Part shown: piece after piece, positions 11,030 through 21,815 of the stretch
How the letters are laid out: each line of letters begins with the position of its first letter
Position numbering within the stretch: position 1 is the first letter of the stretch
Assembly: GCA_949752795.1 (NCBI GenBank)
Contig: OX457057.1
Coordinates: 97,801,513-97,865,512, forward strand
Length of the DNA: 64,000 bases
Direction of reading: 5' to 3'
From: Hyperoodon ampullatus
Lineage: Eukaryota; Chordata; Mammalia; Artiodactyla; Ziphiidae
Notes under the pieces: model-generated
The model's database searches: none
Told to the model about the DNA's origin: nothing
What the model saw: only the letters and a program-made list of their open reading frames with translations
Translations under genes and position numbers: made by a program

Positions 11030-11160
11030 CTAGACCATAAACACCTAGGGAGGAAAGATGTTTTTCATTATTATGTCCCCAGTGTCCAACACAGAACCTG
11101 GCACCTAGTGGAAGTTAGACAAATGTTGGCTTGATGGATGAAGGTATAAACGGATGGGTG
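11030..11160 (+). repeat. L2 LINE 3' end
   Basis: 'ctagggaggaaagatg', 'tatgtccccagtgtccaaca', 'cagaacctggcacctagtgg' and the tail 'gatggatga' match the plus-oriented terminal L2 sequence. Confidence 0.7.
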
Positions 11161-11810
11161 GAGGGTCAGATGATGGATGAATGGCAAGACAGACACAAGA
11201 CCTGTGGCTGGATAGGGGGATGCGGCCATAGCATGCCAGGGATTTGGCACCTTTTCAGCCCCCAGATCACCTCAATACCCCCAAAGAGGTGTCCCTGTAC
11301 CTTTGCTCCCAACTTGGAACTCCCGGAACAAAGAGCATGATTTCTGCCCCTGCAGGGACCCTCCCTCTCTTGAGAGGTCAGAGAGCTTGTGAGAGTGGAC
11401 AGACTAGACAGACTGGACAGATGGCCTGCTGGTAGGGTTGTGGGCAATGCCTCAAGTTGCCTATTAACAGTGGACTTTGGCAGCAAACCTGATAGAGGAG
11501 GCGTTTTCTGTTCTAGCTGTTGCCTCCCCGACCTTCTCCGCTGGGCCTGCTAATCAAGCCTCTGTCTGCTCTGCTCTCTCCCCTGGGCTGACATCCCGAA
11601 GTCATGAGGGCCCTGGCCAGCTGCCCTACAGCTATTCCAGCTCTGCCACCCTACCCCTGCCCTGCCTCTACCTGGCTTCTTTTTACTCAGGCCTATCTGT
11701 CTGTCTTGATCCAGCTCGGTGCTGCCAAGGTCCAGGGTATGGTTGGTTGGTACTAGCTGATAGAATGTTCTGCATGGTACCGAGCTGAAATCTTCGTATT
11801 GGTAACACCA
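11161..11810. other. Unassigned sequence
   Basis: GC-richer sequence without recognised repeat or exon. Confidence 0.4.
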
Positions 11811-11814
11811 TCTC

Positions 11815-12165
11815 TTGGTTCTATTTCCATTCCCTGGGGCAACACAGAATAAATCTACTCCATCTTCTGCATGAGGCTCCTGCAGTGTTTGAAGACAACT
11901 TTAAAGACAACTAACATGTCCCCTTAAGACTTCTCCTCTCTAGGCTGACACCTCCAGTCCTGGCAAACGGTTCCTCAGGGTTCTTGCTTTCCAGATGCTC
12001 ACCATTCTAGACATTTTCTGGTTTGTCAAAGTTACCCTCATGTATTCTTTCAGAAGGCTGATGAGCTGTTCCAGATTGAAGGAGACCAAAGAAACATGAC
12101 AACTAACTGCTATGTGGGAGTCTGGCTCGGGTTCTGGAACAGAAAAGGGAGATGAGTGGGACAGT
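11815..12165 (-). repeat. L3/CR1 LINE fragment (3' portion)
   Basis: Reverse-oriented CR1-clade LINE. 'gcagtgtttgaagacaactt', 'acatgtccccttaagacttc' and 'tcctctctaggctgacacct' match the conserved coding region downstream of the reverse transcriptase in L3. The rest of the same copy lies at 13090-13640, so the element was split by later insertions. Confidence 0.65.
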
Positions 12166-12169
12166 TGAC

Positions 12170-12222
12170 CTAACTTCAGTAGGATCTGCAAATGAGTTAA
12201 TAGGATCAATGTTAATTTTCTG
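12170..12222 (+). repeat. Old L1 3' end, left half (split)
   Basis: 'aataggatcaatgttaattt' continues as 'gttttgatcattgtactctg' on the other side of the SINE. Together they form the 3' UTR of an old L1 that is finished at 12440-12570. Confidence 0.65.
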
Positions 12223-12438
12223 TTTTTTTTTTTTTAACAGAAAGCTACTTTTATTTTTATTTATTTATTTATTTGGTTGCACCGGGTCTTAGTTGCAGCA
12301 GGCAGCCTCCTTAGTTGCAGCATGTGAACTCTTAACTGCGGCATGCATGTGGGATCTAGTTCCCTGACCAGGGATCGAACCTGGGCCCCCTGCACTGGGA
12401 GCGAGGAATCTTATCCACTGTGCCACCAGGGAAGTCTC
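12223..12438 (-). mobile_element. tRNA-derived cetartiodactyl SINE (older variant)
   Basis: Reverse-oriented SINE with head 'ccaccagggaagtc' and internal 'agggatcgaacctgggcc' B-box region, TTTA-repeat tail at left. A 9-bp target duplication aattttctg lies at 12214-12222 and 12439-12447. It differs from the short CHR copies in its middle segment and is more diverged, so it is probably older. Confidence 0.9.
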
Positions 12439-12439
12439 A

Positions 12440-12570
12440 ATTTTCTGGTTTTGATCATTGTACTCTGCCTGCATCAGATGTTAACATAGGGGAAAGCTGG
12501 GTGAAGGGTATACAGGAATTCTTTTGGCAATTTTTTTGTAAGTCTAATATTATTTCTAAATGAAAAGTTC
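12440..12570 (+). repeat. Old L1 3' end, right half (split)
   Basis: 'gatgttaacataggggaaag', 'ctgggtgaagggtatacagg' and 'aagtctaatattatttctaa' are the classic terminal blocks of L1M-class 3' UTRs. It continues the piece at 12170-12222. Confidence 0.8.
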
Positions 12571-13085
12571 AAAGATAGTCTTTCCTATGTTGTGTGGGAT
12601 TTGCATGGTATGGATGTAGCTAAGCTGAAGCTACAGTCCCCAGAATTTCCTTCTCTGCATACCTTGTGGTTGGTGTGGGCTGCAAGAGCCTTTGCAGGGG
12701 AAGGGGAGTGAGGAGTGCTGAGTCTGGCAGGCCTGAGGCACTCTTGCAGTTCTGCAGGCGCTGGTTATCTGCTGGTTTACCTTGACGGCGAGGGGCAGTA
12801 GCCACGTCCATATCTCCTGCCTGGTCTGCTTCAGATCCTCTGACTCCTCGGCGTGGAAGGACAGCATGGGGAAAGAACAGTTTGGAGTCTTGAGGCTGCT
12901 TGTTTCATATTTAATATATGCTGAGCATTTTCCTAGAAACTGCTTACCTCCTCTCGCCAATACACTCACTTTGTTACTCCTGTGTATCAGAGCAAGTCGC
13001 TAATCTTCTGGTCTTCCCAGGAAACACTTTGATGACCTATATTCAAATCATTTTCACCTATCTGTAAGGAACTTGATTAATGAGT
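12571..13085. other. Unassigned sequence inside the L3 copy
   Basis: Lies between the two L3 pieces but is not obviously L3. 12600-12880 is GC-richer and may be a further unrecognised insertion. Confidence 0.35.
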
Positions 13086-13089
13086 TAGT

Positions 13090-13640
13090 TGTTGTTGGTA
13101 CAGCTGTATCAGTGTGATCTAAAATTTTATTACCTTTGTGAGTAACCATGTCACACTGCTGCCTTTTAAACTAGTGTCAACTATAAATCTCCAGAAAATT
13201 TCCCATGAATTGTTCTCAACCCAGGTCACCTCCAGTTCACTCTTGCAACTGACTTTGGGAAACTAAAGGTTTAACTTTACATTTTTCCCCATAAAATGTC
13301 ATCTTGGGGCCTTTGTTTCATCATTCTAGCTATTCTGATGAATTTGAATGTGGGATCTGTCATCTATCATATTATCCCTACCAACTTTGTATTACTTATA
13401 CATTTGACAAGAACACATTCAAAGTCTTATCCAAGTAATGATAAAAGCACAGAGTCATGCAATCTTCTGTGGGTCAGCATTAATCAGTCCATCCCAATGA
13501 TTGTGAAGCTGGCAGACAACCCTCATACTTGTATTATCATCTAACCTACATTCCTCTAATTTAGCCGTAAAAATACTATAAGATGTCATTTCTGCATTTT
13601 CTTGTTTATCCAAATAGCTAAGACAGCTGTTTAATAAGCT
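13090..13640 (-). repeat. L3/CR1 LINE fragment (reverse-transcriptase region)
   Basis: 'accatgtcacactgctgcc', 'gggatctgtcatctatcata', 'ttatccaagtaatgataaaa' and 'tatcatctaacctacattcc' follow the order of L3/CR1 ORF2 read in reverse. The segment equivalent to the F-A-D-D motif (about 13381-13407) is mutated. The copy is fossil and non-coding. Confidence 0.7.
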
Positions 13641-13738
13641 GTGACTAGCATAACTTGCTTTACCAGATTGGGATTCAAATAATATTCACATCATTTCTTG
13701 CTTTTCAGATTGCTCTCTTGAATCCCCATGCCGCAGAA

Positions 13739-14150
13739 TCAATTTGTTTCTAGGACCTCTGTAACCAAGTACCAAAAACTTGGTGGCTTACAACAACAAA
13801 AATTTATTCTCTCATAGTCCAGGAAGCCGGAAGTCTGAAATCAAGTAGCATCTGTTCCATGCCTCTCTCCTAGATTCTTGGGTCTCCCAGCAATCCGTGA
13901 CGTTCCTTGGCCTGCAGGTGCATCACTACAGTCTCTGCCTCTGTGGTCACGTGGACTTCCTTCCTGGGGGTCTTTATGTATAATCCTCTCTTCTTACAAA
14001 GATACCAGTCTTATTAAATTTAGGGCCAGTGTGACCTCATCTTAACTAATTACAACTGCAATGACCCTATTCCAAGTAAGGTCACATTCTGAGGTTTCAG
14101 GTGGACATGATTTGTTGGGGAGGTGGAGGGAACATTGTTCAGTCCAGTAT
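13739..14150 (-). repeat. MLT1 (ERVL-MaLR) LTR
   Basis: Reverse-oriented MaLR LTR: 'accaaaaacttggtggctta', 'caacaacaaaaatttattct', 'ctcatcttaactaattacaa' and 'gtcacattctgaggtttcag'. On the minus strand the polyadenylation-type 'aataaattt' sits just before the 'gccacc' block as in MLT1. Solo LTR; no internal retroviral sequence seen next to it. Confidence 0.8.
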
Positions 14151-14154
14151 ACCA

Positions 14155-14449
14155 AATCAGCAAAAATTTCTATCTCCCTGCTCCCTGTGTATGGTTGTAC
14201 AGTTTGGGCAGTGATTTGCCAAGGCGACCCAGGCTCTCTCTGCTGCTGCCACTTATATCCTTGCTGAAAGGAGAAGGCCCCACCCAGCTTGTGTGCATTA
14301 ATGCCAACAGCCCACCCAGCTCTCTTCACAGGCCATGGCCAGTCTTCCCTGGCATCAAGCTTACATAAGAATGTGTCACATGTGGGCTCCTACTGAAACC
14401 TTGCAATTCAGATGGGGCTTAAACCCAGCCAAAACCTAGATTGGGACTT
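14155..14449 (-). repeat. Probable ERV-related sequence, 3' piece split by L1
   Basis: This stretch joins to 16671 onward if the L1 is removed. 'ttgggacttgaacccactgt' resembles sequence that borders LTR elements of this lineage. Family and exact limits uncertain; description only. Confidence 0.3.
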
Positions 14450-14464
14450 GAACCCACTGTCTTT

Positions 14465-16655
14465 CTTTTTTTTTCTCTTAACATCTTTATTGGAGTATAA
14501 TTGCTTTACAATGGTGTGTTAGTTTCTGCTTTATAACAAAGTGAATCAGCTATACATATACATATATCCCCATATCTCCTCCCTCTTGCGTCTCCCTCCC
14601 ACCCTCCCTATCCCACCCCTCTAGGTGGTCACAAAGCACAGAGCTGATCTCCCTGTGCTATGTGGCTGCTTCCCACTAGCTATCTGTTTTACATTTGGTA
14701 GTGTATATATGTCCATGCCACTCTCTCACTTAGTCCCAACTTACCCTTCCCCCTCCCTGTGTCCTCAAGGTCATTCTCTAGGTCTGTGTCTTTATTCCTG
14801 TCCTGCCCCTAGGTTCTTCAGAACCTTTCTTTTTTTTTTTTTTTTAGATTCCATATATATATGTTAGCATACGGTACTTATTTGTCTCTTTCTGACTTAC
14901 TTTACTCTGTATGACAGACTCTAGGTCCAACCACCTCACTACAAATAACTCAATTTTGTTTCTTTTTATGGCTGAGTAATATTCCATTGTATATGTGTGC
15001 CACATCTTTATCCATTCATCTCTCGATGGACACTTAGGTTGCTTCCATGTCCTGCCTATTGTAAATAGAGATGCAATGAACATTGTGGTACATGACTCTT
15101 TTTGAATTATGGTTTTCTCAGGGTATATGCCCAGTAGTGGGATTGCTGGGTTGTATGGTAGTTCTATTTTTAGTTTTTTAAGGAACTTCCATACTGTATC
15201 AATTTACATTCCCACCCACAGTGCAAGAGGTTTCCATTTTCTCCACACCCTCTCCAGCATTTACTGTTTGTATTTGATGATGGCCATTCTGACCGGTATG
15301 ACGTGATACCTCATTGTAGTTTTGATTTGCATTTCTCTAATGATTAGTGATGTTGAGCATACTTTCATGTGTTTGTTGGCAATCAGTATATCTTCTTTGG
15401 AGAAATGTCTATTTAGGTCTTCTGCCCATTTTTGGATTGGATTGTTTGTTTATTTGATATTGAGCTGCATGAGCTGCTTGTAAATTTTGGAGATTAATCC
15501 TTTGTCAGTTGCTTCATTTGCAAATATTTTCTCCCATTCTGAGGGTTGTCTTTTCCTCTTGTTTATGGTTTCCTTTGCTGTGCAAAAGCTTTTAAGTTTC
15601 ATTAGGTCCCATTTGTTTATTTTTGTTTTTATTTCCATTTCTCTAGGAGGTGGGTCAAAAAGGATCTTCCTGTGATTTATGTCATAGAGTGTTCTACCTA
15701 TGTTTTCCTCTGAGTTTTATAGTGTCTGGCCTTACATTTAGGTCTTTAGTCCATTTTGAGTTTATTTTTGTGTGTGGTGTTAGGGAGTGTTCTAATTTCA
15801 TTCTTTTACATGTAGCTGTCCAGTTTTCCCAACACACCTTATTGAAGAGGCTGTCTTTTCTCCATTGTATATTCTTGCCTCCTTTATCAAATATAAGGTG
15901 ACCATATGTGCATGGGTTTATCTCTGGGCTTTCTATCCTGTTCCATTCATCTATATTTCTGTTTTTGTGCCAGTACCATACTGTCTTGATTACTGTAGCT
16001 TCGTAGTATAGTCTGAAGTCTGGGATCCTGATTCCTCCAGCTCCATTTTTCTTTATCAAGATTGCTTTGGCTATTCGGGGTCTTTTGTGTTTCTATACAA
16101 ATTGTGAAATTTTTTGTTCTAGTTCTGTGAAAAATGTCATTGGTAGTTTGATAGGGATTGCATTGAATCTGTAGATTGCATTGTGTAGTATAGTCAATTT
16201 CAAAATGTTGATTCTTCCAATCCAAGAATATGGTATATCTCTCCATCTGTTTGTATCATCTTTAATTTCTTTCATCCGTGTCTTATAGTTTTCTGCATAC
16301 AGGTCTTTTGTCTCCTTAGGTAGGTTTATTCCTAGGTATTTTATTCTTTTTGTTGTAACGGTAAATGGGAGTGTTTCCTTAATTTCTTTTTCAGATTCTT
16401 CATCATTAGTGTATAGGAATGCAAGAGATTTCTGTGCATTAATTTTGTATCCTGCTACTTTACCAAATTCATTGATTAGGTCTAGTAGTTTTCTGGTAGC
16501 ATCTTTAGTATTCTCTATCTATAGTATCATGTCATCTGCAAAGAGTGACAGCTTTACTTCTTCATTTCTGATTTGGATTCCTTTTATTTCTTTTTCTTCT
16601 CTGATTGCTGTGGCTAAAACTTCCAAAACTATTTTGAATAATAGTGGTGAGAGTG
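14465..16655 (-). mobile_element. 5'-truncated cetacean L1 retrotransposon
   Basis: A 2.19-kb L1 in reverse orientation. Its 3' end is at the left with an A-tail (T-run from 14465) and the lineage 3' UTR ('gctttacaatggtgtgttag'). A 15-bp target duplication, gaacccactgtcttt, lies at 14450-14464 and 16656-16670. The insertion is truncated within the reverse-transcriptase domain. The same 3' UTR recurs at 20247-20553 and 50410-51172. Confidence 0.95.
14844..16655 (-). pseudogene. L1 ORF2 C-terminal remnant (broken)
   Basis: The minus strand encodes the second half of L1 ORF2p, the endonuclease/reverse transcriptase used for target-primed retrotransposition. The F-A-D-D catalytic motif is at about 16531-16542, and a stop codon falls three codons past its Met at 16519-16521. 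Downstream frames are shifted several times: pieces read at 16093-16275, 15694-16059, 15450-15638 and 14844-15083, the last ending in the usual C-terminal Y-G-I then stop. The endonuclease half is missing, so the copy cannot be active. Confidence 0.9.
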
Positions 16656-16670
16656 GAACCCACTGTCTTT

Positions 16671-17150
16671 TAACTGAAATCACATACCTGATCTCAGCAC
16701 TTAATGAAGCTCAGGTTCTTGATGTCTCATCACAGAATTCAGTGATAGGTAAGAAGTGGATTTATTTAGAGAGAAACACACTCCACATACAGAGTGTGGC
16801 CATCTCAGAAGGCGAGAGGCCCTGAAATATGGGGTGGTTAGTTTTTATGGGTTGGGTAATGTCATAGGCTAATGAATGGGAGGATTATTCCAACTATTTC
16901 GGGGATGGGGTGGAAATTTCCAGGAATTGGGCCACCACCCAATTTTTGACCTTTTATTGTTGGCCTCAGAGCTGTCATGGCACTGGTGAGTTTGTCATTT
17001 AGCATGCTAATGCATTACGAGGAGTGTATAATGAGGCTCAAGGTCCACTGGAAGTGTAATCTTCTGCCATCTTGGACCTGGTTGGTTCTAACCAGTTTTT
17101 GTCATGTCCTATAATTATGTCATTCTCTTAAAAGTCGTGCCCTGCCCCAT
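16671..17150 (-). repeat. Probable LTR of an endogenous retrovirus (split by L1)
   Basis: On the minus strand an AATAAA polyadenylation signal lies at 16761-16766, with a GC-box-poor upstream region containing 'ccaccacccaattt' and 'cttctgccatcttggacc' (plus strand). This resembles cetartiodactyl LTRs. Removing the L1 brings it next to 14155-14449. No gag, pol or env reading frame is visible nearby. Boundaries are approximate. Confidence 0.5.
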
Positions 17151-18365
17151 TACCTTCTCTTTCACTATTCCAAACTCTCTCTGCTGGGGCAGCTGGGCTG
17201 GGTGAGTGCTTTGACCTCAGCCACACATGGTGCTGGAGGACAATCTTGTCACCATTTCACACTTCCCCTCCCCCATGGTTAATGTTCCCCTTGTGGGGGA
17301 GGTGCTTGGTCATCTTTTCAGGTGTGACCATTTCAGCCCATCAGAGAGGATCTAATATTGATAGTATTTAGCCTCAAATGAGAAGGGAATTATCCTGATT
17401 CTTTTTCTTCCTGAAGGCTCCTTGCACCTGTATAAATTTGCCCAATTCCTTCTAGCAACCCAGCTATTCATACCAAGAAATATGGAGAACAGCTTTTGTC
17501 AAGCTCTACATTAGGGAAAATGTCCAGTTATATTCTATTCTGAGGATAATGGATGCCTAGCTGCCTACATTTACACCACAGAAGGTATCAATAGTGAAAT
17601 TTTTCTAGGAACAAAGACTTCCTCCGAGGTGATTCACTGCCTCCACCTTGCTGCCTGGTGACTTTGAAATGGTGGCTTACTGATGTAGAAAGATAGAAAA
17701 TTTTACTTTCTAGGCATCCAATTACAAATCTAGTACATACTTTTGCCATGAATCAATGTCAAGTTTGTAAGTCAGAAGTCAATAAATTTACCCGAATACA
17801 CATTCTTTCCCTGTTTGAAGACTGAGAAACATTTCACATTTCCCTGGCTATTGGCTCCTTTCCCAAATTTCTCAGAAGTCACGGGCAGTGACTCTGCAAT
17901 CATATTTCCAAGTTCTGACGAGATTCATCCAAAACTGGAGCTCACACAGTGGTGGCTAGTTGCTCTCAGAACTCTTCACTGATCTTGAGCTTGACATCCT
18001 TCTTCTGCAGTTTGCTTTTTACACTTTCTGGCTTGAGAATTACTCTCCTTGAGGGAGAGAAACATTATGCATTAAAAGTTACGCCTCATTCTGCTACACT
18101 AAGTGTGGGGTCTGGCTCTTCCTTGTTATTTTTCCTGCTCCAAATAATTTTCTAAAACAGTCTTTCTGTGGTCTCAGTCATTTGTTTAAGCCTCAGCTCA
18201 TTTTACACGTTAGTATTCCTGACACCAGTCTTACAGGTTTGTGTTTTTTGGTTTTTGTTTTTGGCCCTCCCACTGTTATACTCGCTCTTTGAAATTCTGG
18301 ACTCACTCTGTTTTCTCAATGGTTTCTTTACATGACCCCTCCTTCCTGCTCCGCCTTCTTTCTCA
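17151..18365. other. Unassigned sequence
   Basis: AT-rich sequence with no recognised repeat. It could be internal retroviral sequence belonging to the LTR on its left, but I see no reading frame to support that. Confidence 0.35.
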
Positions 18366-18369
18366 CTGA

Positions 18370-18675
18370 GGTTATTAGTTTATTCCTCACTCCACAGATA
18401 TTTGTGTGGCACCCACCATGTGTTAAGCACAGCGCTGGGCACACCAATACACCAGGGAATGAAACCAGATATGGTGCCTGCTCTTACAGACATTATTCCA
18501 ATAACTAGACAAATAAATACTAAATTGCAACTCTGATAACTGTGAAGAAGAGGTACATAGTGCTCTAGGAATGTATGAGTTTTATTTTTTTTTTAAATCT
18601 AGATAAAGATGCAAAGAAGAGATTACTGGGTTAAGATCTAAAAGATGAGAAGGAAGGATTTACTGAGGTCAAAAA
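18370..18675 (-). repeat. L2 LINE, 3' piece (split)
   Basis: Reverse-oriented L2 3' end: 'cccaccatgtgttaagcac', 'agcgctgggcacaccaatac' and 'actagacaaataaatactaa'. It continues beyond the L1 insertion at 19781. Confidence 0.75.
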
Positions 18676-18688
18676 GGGAGAAGGAAAC

Positions 18689-19603
18689 AATCTAATTTAA
18701 AAATGGGCAAAAGATTTGAACAGACATCTCATCAAAGGTAATATATAGATGGTAAATAGCATCTGAAAAGATGCTCAACATCACAGTCATTAGGAAATTG
18801 CAAATAAAAACAACAATGAAATACCGCTATACACTAATATATATGTATAAGTGAATAGCCAAAATCCAAACTACTGGCAATGCCAGATTCTGGGAAGGAC
18901 ATGGAACAGCAGGAGCTCTCCCACGTTGCTGGTGGGAACGCAAAATGGAGCAGCCACTTTAGAAGACAGTTCGGTGATTTCTTACAAAACTACACATACT
19001 CTTACCATAGGATCCAGAAATCGTACTCCTTAGTACTTACTCAAATGAGTTGAAGACTATGTCCACACAAAAAGTGTTTATAGCAGCTTTGTTCATAATT
19101 GCTAAAACCTGGAATCAACCAAGATGTCCTTCAGTAGGTGTGTGGATACGTAAATTGTGGTACATCCAAACAATGGAATATTATTTAGCATTAAAAAGAA
19201 ATGAACTATCAAGCCATGAAAAGACACAGAGAGACCTTACAAAAGCATATTACTAAGTGAGAGAAGCCAATATGAAAAGGTTACATACTGTATAATTCCA
19301 ACTATGACATTCTGGAAAAAGCAAAACTATGGAGGCAATACAAAAAAAAATCAGTGTTTGCCAGGGGTTTGGGAGGAAGGCGGGATGAATAGGTGGAGCA
19401 CAAGGGATTTTAAGGGCAGCGAAAATACTCCATATGATACTGTAAGATATCTGTCTTGTACATTTATCCAAACCCATAGAATGTACAACACAAAGAGTGA
19501 CCCGTAATGTAAACTATGGACTGGTTGATAATGATGTGTCGATGCTGGTTCATGGATTATAACAAATGCACACACTGGTGTGGGATATTCATGGTAGGGG
19601 AGG

Positions 19604-19642
<39 letters not shown>

Positions 19643-19767
19643 GGGGTGTGGGGAGGATGGGAAACAGGGTATATGGGAACTCTCTATACTTTCTGCTCAA
19701 TTTTGCTGTGAACCTAAAAGTGCTCTAAAAAATAAAGTCTATGAGTATTTCTTTAAAGGGGAATGGG
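18689..19767 (+). mobile_element. Old L1 (L1M) 3' end inserted in L2
   Basis: Plus-oriented L1 fragment of about 1.08 kb, from the ORF2 C-terminus ('atttgaacagacatctcatc') through the 3' UTR ('gaaccctaaaagtgctct'-like text at 19710). A 13-bp target duplication gggagaaggaaac at 18676-18688 and 19768-19780 is still perfect. A TG microsatellite lies inside. Confidence 0.9.
19606..19641 (+). repeat. (TG)n microsatellite
   Basis: About 18 uninterrupted TG units inside the 3' UTR of the old L1. Likely length-polymorphic. Confidence 0.97.
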
Positions 19768-19780
19768 GGGAGAAGGAAAC

Positions 19781-20246
19781 TTTCAGGAAGAAACTAGCAC
19801 GTACAAAGGCCCAGTGGCACAGGGAAGCTTGGCGATTATGAGCACTGAAGGAAGGCCACTGTGGGTCGAGCAAACTAGGTGGAACTGATGGAGCTGGAGA
19901 GACAGACGAGGGCCAGGCTCTATGGGGGCTGGCAGGTTGTTAAAGCAGTTGTTCTTAATTCCGAAAGTACCGAGAAGCCATTGAGTGGTTTTAGGGATGT
20001 GGAGGCGGGATAGGGACAGCAGGAACACAGTCAGATTTGTATTTCAAAGCAATCACTCTGGCTACAATGTGGAGAGTGGAAAATGCATTGGAACTCTGGA
20101 AGGGGCCAGAGCTGATGTGAGGAAGCCAGCTGGGAAGCGGATGCTCTAGCACCGCTGAAAAATAAAGGCAGCCTGACAAGAGTGGGTGATGTGGGAATGG
20201 GAAGAAAGGCAAGATGAATCGAGCATGTAAAATGGACAGTCCTTCA
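19781..20246 (-). repeat. L2 LINE, continuation after the L1 insertion
   Basis: 'gtacaaaggcccagtggcac', 'gagaagccattgagtggttt' and 'tcaaagcaatcactctggct' are reverse-oriented L2 ORF2 3' blocks, in order with the piece at 18370-18675. Confidence 0.8.
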
Positions 20247-20553
20247 GGGGGAGGGGGAAGGGTAAGCTGGGACAAAGTGAGAGAGTGGCATGGACATATA
20301 TACACTACCAAATGTAAAATAGCTAGTGGGAAGCAGCCGCATAGCACAAGGAGATCAGCTTGGTGCTTTGTGACCACCTAGAGGGATGGGATAGGGAGGG
20401 TGGGAGGCAGATGCAAGAGGGAGGGGATATGGGGACATATGTATACGTACAGCTGATTCACTTTGTTATATAGCAGAAACTAACACAACATTGTAAAGCA
20501 ATTATACTCCAATAAAGATGTTAAAAATATATACTCAGAAAAAAATAAATCAA
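20247..20553 (+). mobile_element. Cetacean L1, 3' end only
   Basis: Heavily 5'-truncated L1 (about 300 bp) with the lineage 3' UTR 'gcagccgcatagcac' to 'caataaagatgttaaaaat'. An imperfect target duplication (about 17 bp, aatggacagtccttcag versus agtggatggtccttgag) lies at 20230-20246 and 20554-20570. Confidence 0.9.
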
Positions 20554-20570
20554 AAGTGGATGGTCCTTGA

Positions 20571-20985
20571 GAGGGGATGAAACATAGGAGTGGAGGGGAA
20601 GGAGGGGCCAGTGTGCTTCCTTGGTTAATCCTGATTGTATAATGAGGATTGTGGTCCTTGGAGATTTCTGTCCCTCTTTAGCCATAGTCTCCTTTAAAGT
20701 TTCTGACTCATGCAAATTTCCCAACTTGTTGAAATGCTTTTCCTAAATGAAGTGAACATGACTAAACATGTCCTATGAGCACAGGTCCCTTTGTACCATA
20801 AAGAGCTCTTTGATGAAATGATTTCTTTCTCCTGAGGTTCATTCACTTCTACATCATACCAATATTGACACATGTTTTAGAATTAGGTCCAACAAAAGAG
20901 CTCACCTTCTTTCTCCTGCTTTTAGAGAGTTGAAGCAAATTAAACATTCTTGGGTTGTCTGCAGGACATGTGGTCACCCTACTTA
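20571..20985. other. Unassigned sequence
   Basis: No recognised repeat or exon. Confidence 0.4.
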
Positions 20986-20989
20986 GATA

Positions 20990-21190
20990 GCACTCACCAC
21001 GTACCAGGCGCTGCTCTGAGAGCATTTTAGCCCATTAAATCCTCTCAACAACCCAACGGAGTAGGTGCAGTTATCATCTTCATTTTACAGTTGGGGAAAC
21101 TGAGTCACAGAGAGGTTGACTAATTTGTCTCTGTTTACACAGCTAGGATTTGAGATCTGGCTCTGGAGTGCATGCTCTTAGCCATTACTG
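20990..21190 (-). repeat. MIR SINE
   Basis: Reverse MIR with 'gtaccaggcgctgctctgag', 'cattttacagttggggaaac' and 'tgagtcacagagaggttgac', then 'acacagctaggatttgag'. Confidence 0.87.
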
Positions 21191-21650
21191 GAATTGCCTC
21201 TCAAATGTGGTCTTTCTGCAGGATATTTCAAACTAGTCCTAGAGAGAGAAATCCTTTTGCCTCTTGGGTCAGAAGTGGAGGATGGAAGTCTGCAGGTGCC
21301 TATTTCATGGAGAAAAGAACAGAGCTGCAGGGTAAACTGAGATGAGAGATGGGGGAGGGACAGAGAGAGAGAGATAAAATGAGACAGAGAGATAGGCAGA
21401 GAAAAACCAGGGAGTGAAAGAGATCTAAAAGGTCTGCAGGAAACCACTCTCAAAGACAGTTGGCCCTTTTCCTGATAGTCAGAAAGTAGATGTCAATTTG
21501 CTGGGAGGCATGAGGAAAACAAAAAATGAACATCTGTCTCCTGAAACATGGGGCTAAAAGCCAGGTAACTGGGGAGCTGGCATCACCTTGAAGAATTTGC
21601 TGAAGACAAAGGCAGGCATGGGCCTTGGCCAGGCATTGTCTGATGATATG
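21191..21650. other. Unassigned sequence with GA-rich patch
   Basis: Purine-rich around 21340-21425 ('gggacagagagagagagat'). Nothing else recognised. Confidence 0.4.
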
Positions 21651-21651
21651 G

Positions 21652-21815
21652 TTCTTAACCAAAAGTGTTTTTCTGGTCTTTGGGGGAATGCTTTAAAATT
21701 CCTGATAGCAGACTTACAGAATCTCTTGGGATGGTATTGATTCTAGGCATCCGTATTTTTTAAAAGCTTCTCAGGTGATTCTGATAAGGGTCCTTGGTTA
21801 AGACCTACTGGTCTG
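21652..21815 (+). repeat. MER5-like hAT-Charlie element
   Basis: 'tggttcttaaccaaaagtg' to 'ttctcaggtgattctgataa' and 'ccttggttaagacc' match a nonautonomous hAT-Charlie element with complementary ends. Diverged. Confidence 0.65.

Noticed and set aside
15450..16246. ORFs resembling reverse transcriptase
   Set aside because: Recognised as parts of a dead, truncated L1 ORF2, so annotated as a pseudogene and not as host genes.
17151..18365. Possible internal retroviral genes beside the LTR
   Set aside because: No gag, protease, polymerase or envelope motif could be seen and no frame is maintained.
21340..21425. GA-rich stretch considered as a CRISPR or regulatory array
   Set aside because: Simple purine-rich sequence without spaced direct repeats; CRISPR is not expected in a mammalian nuclear genome.
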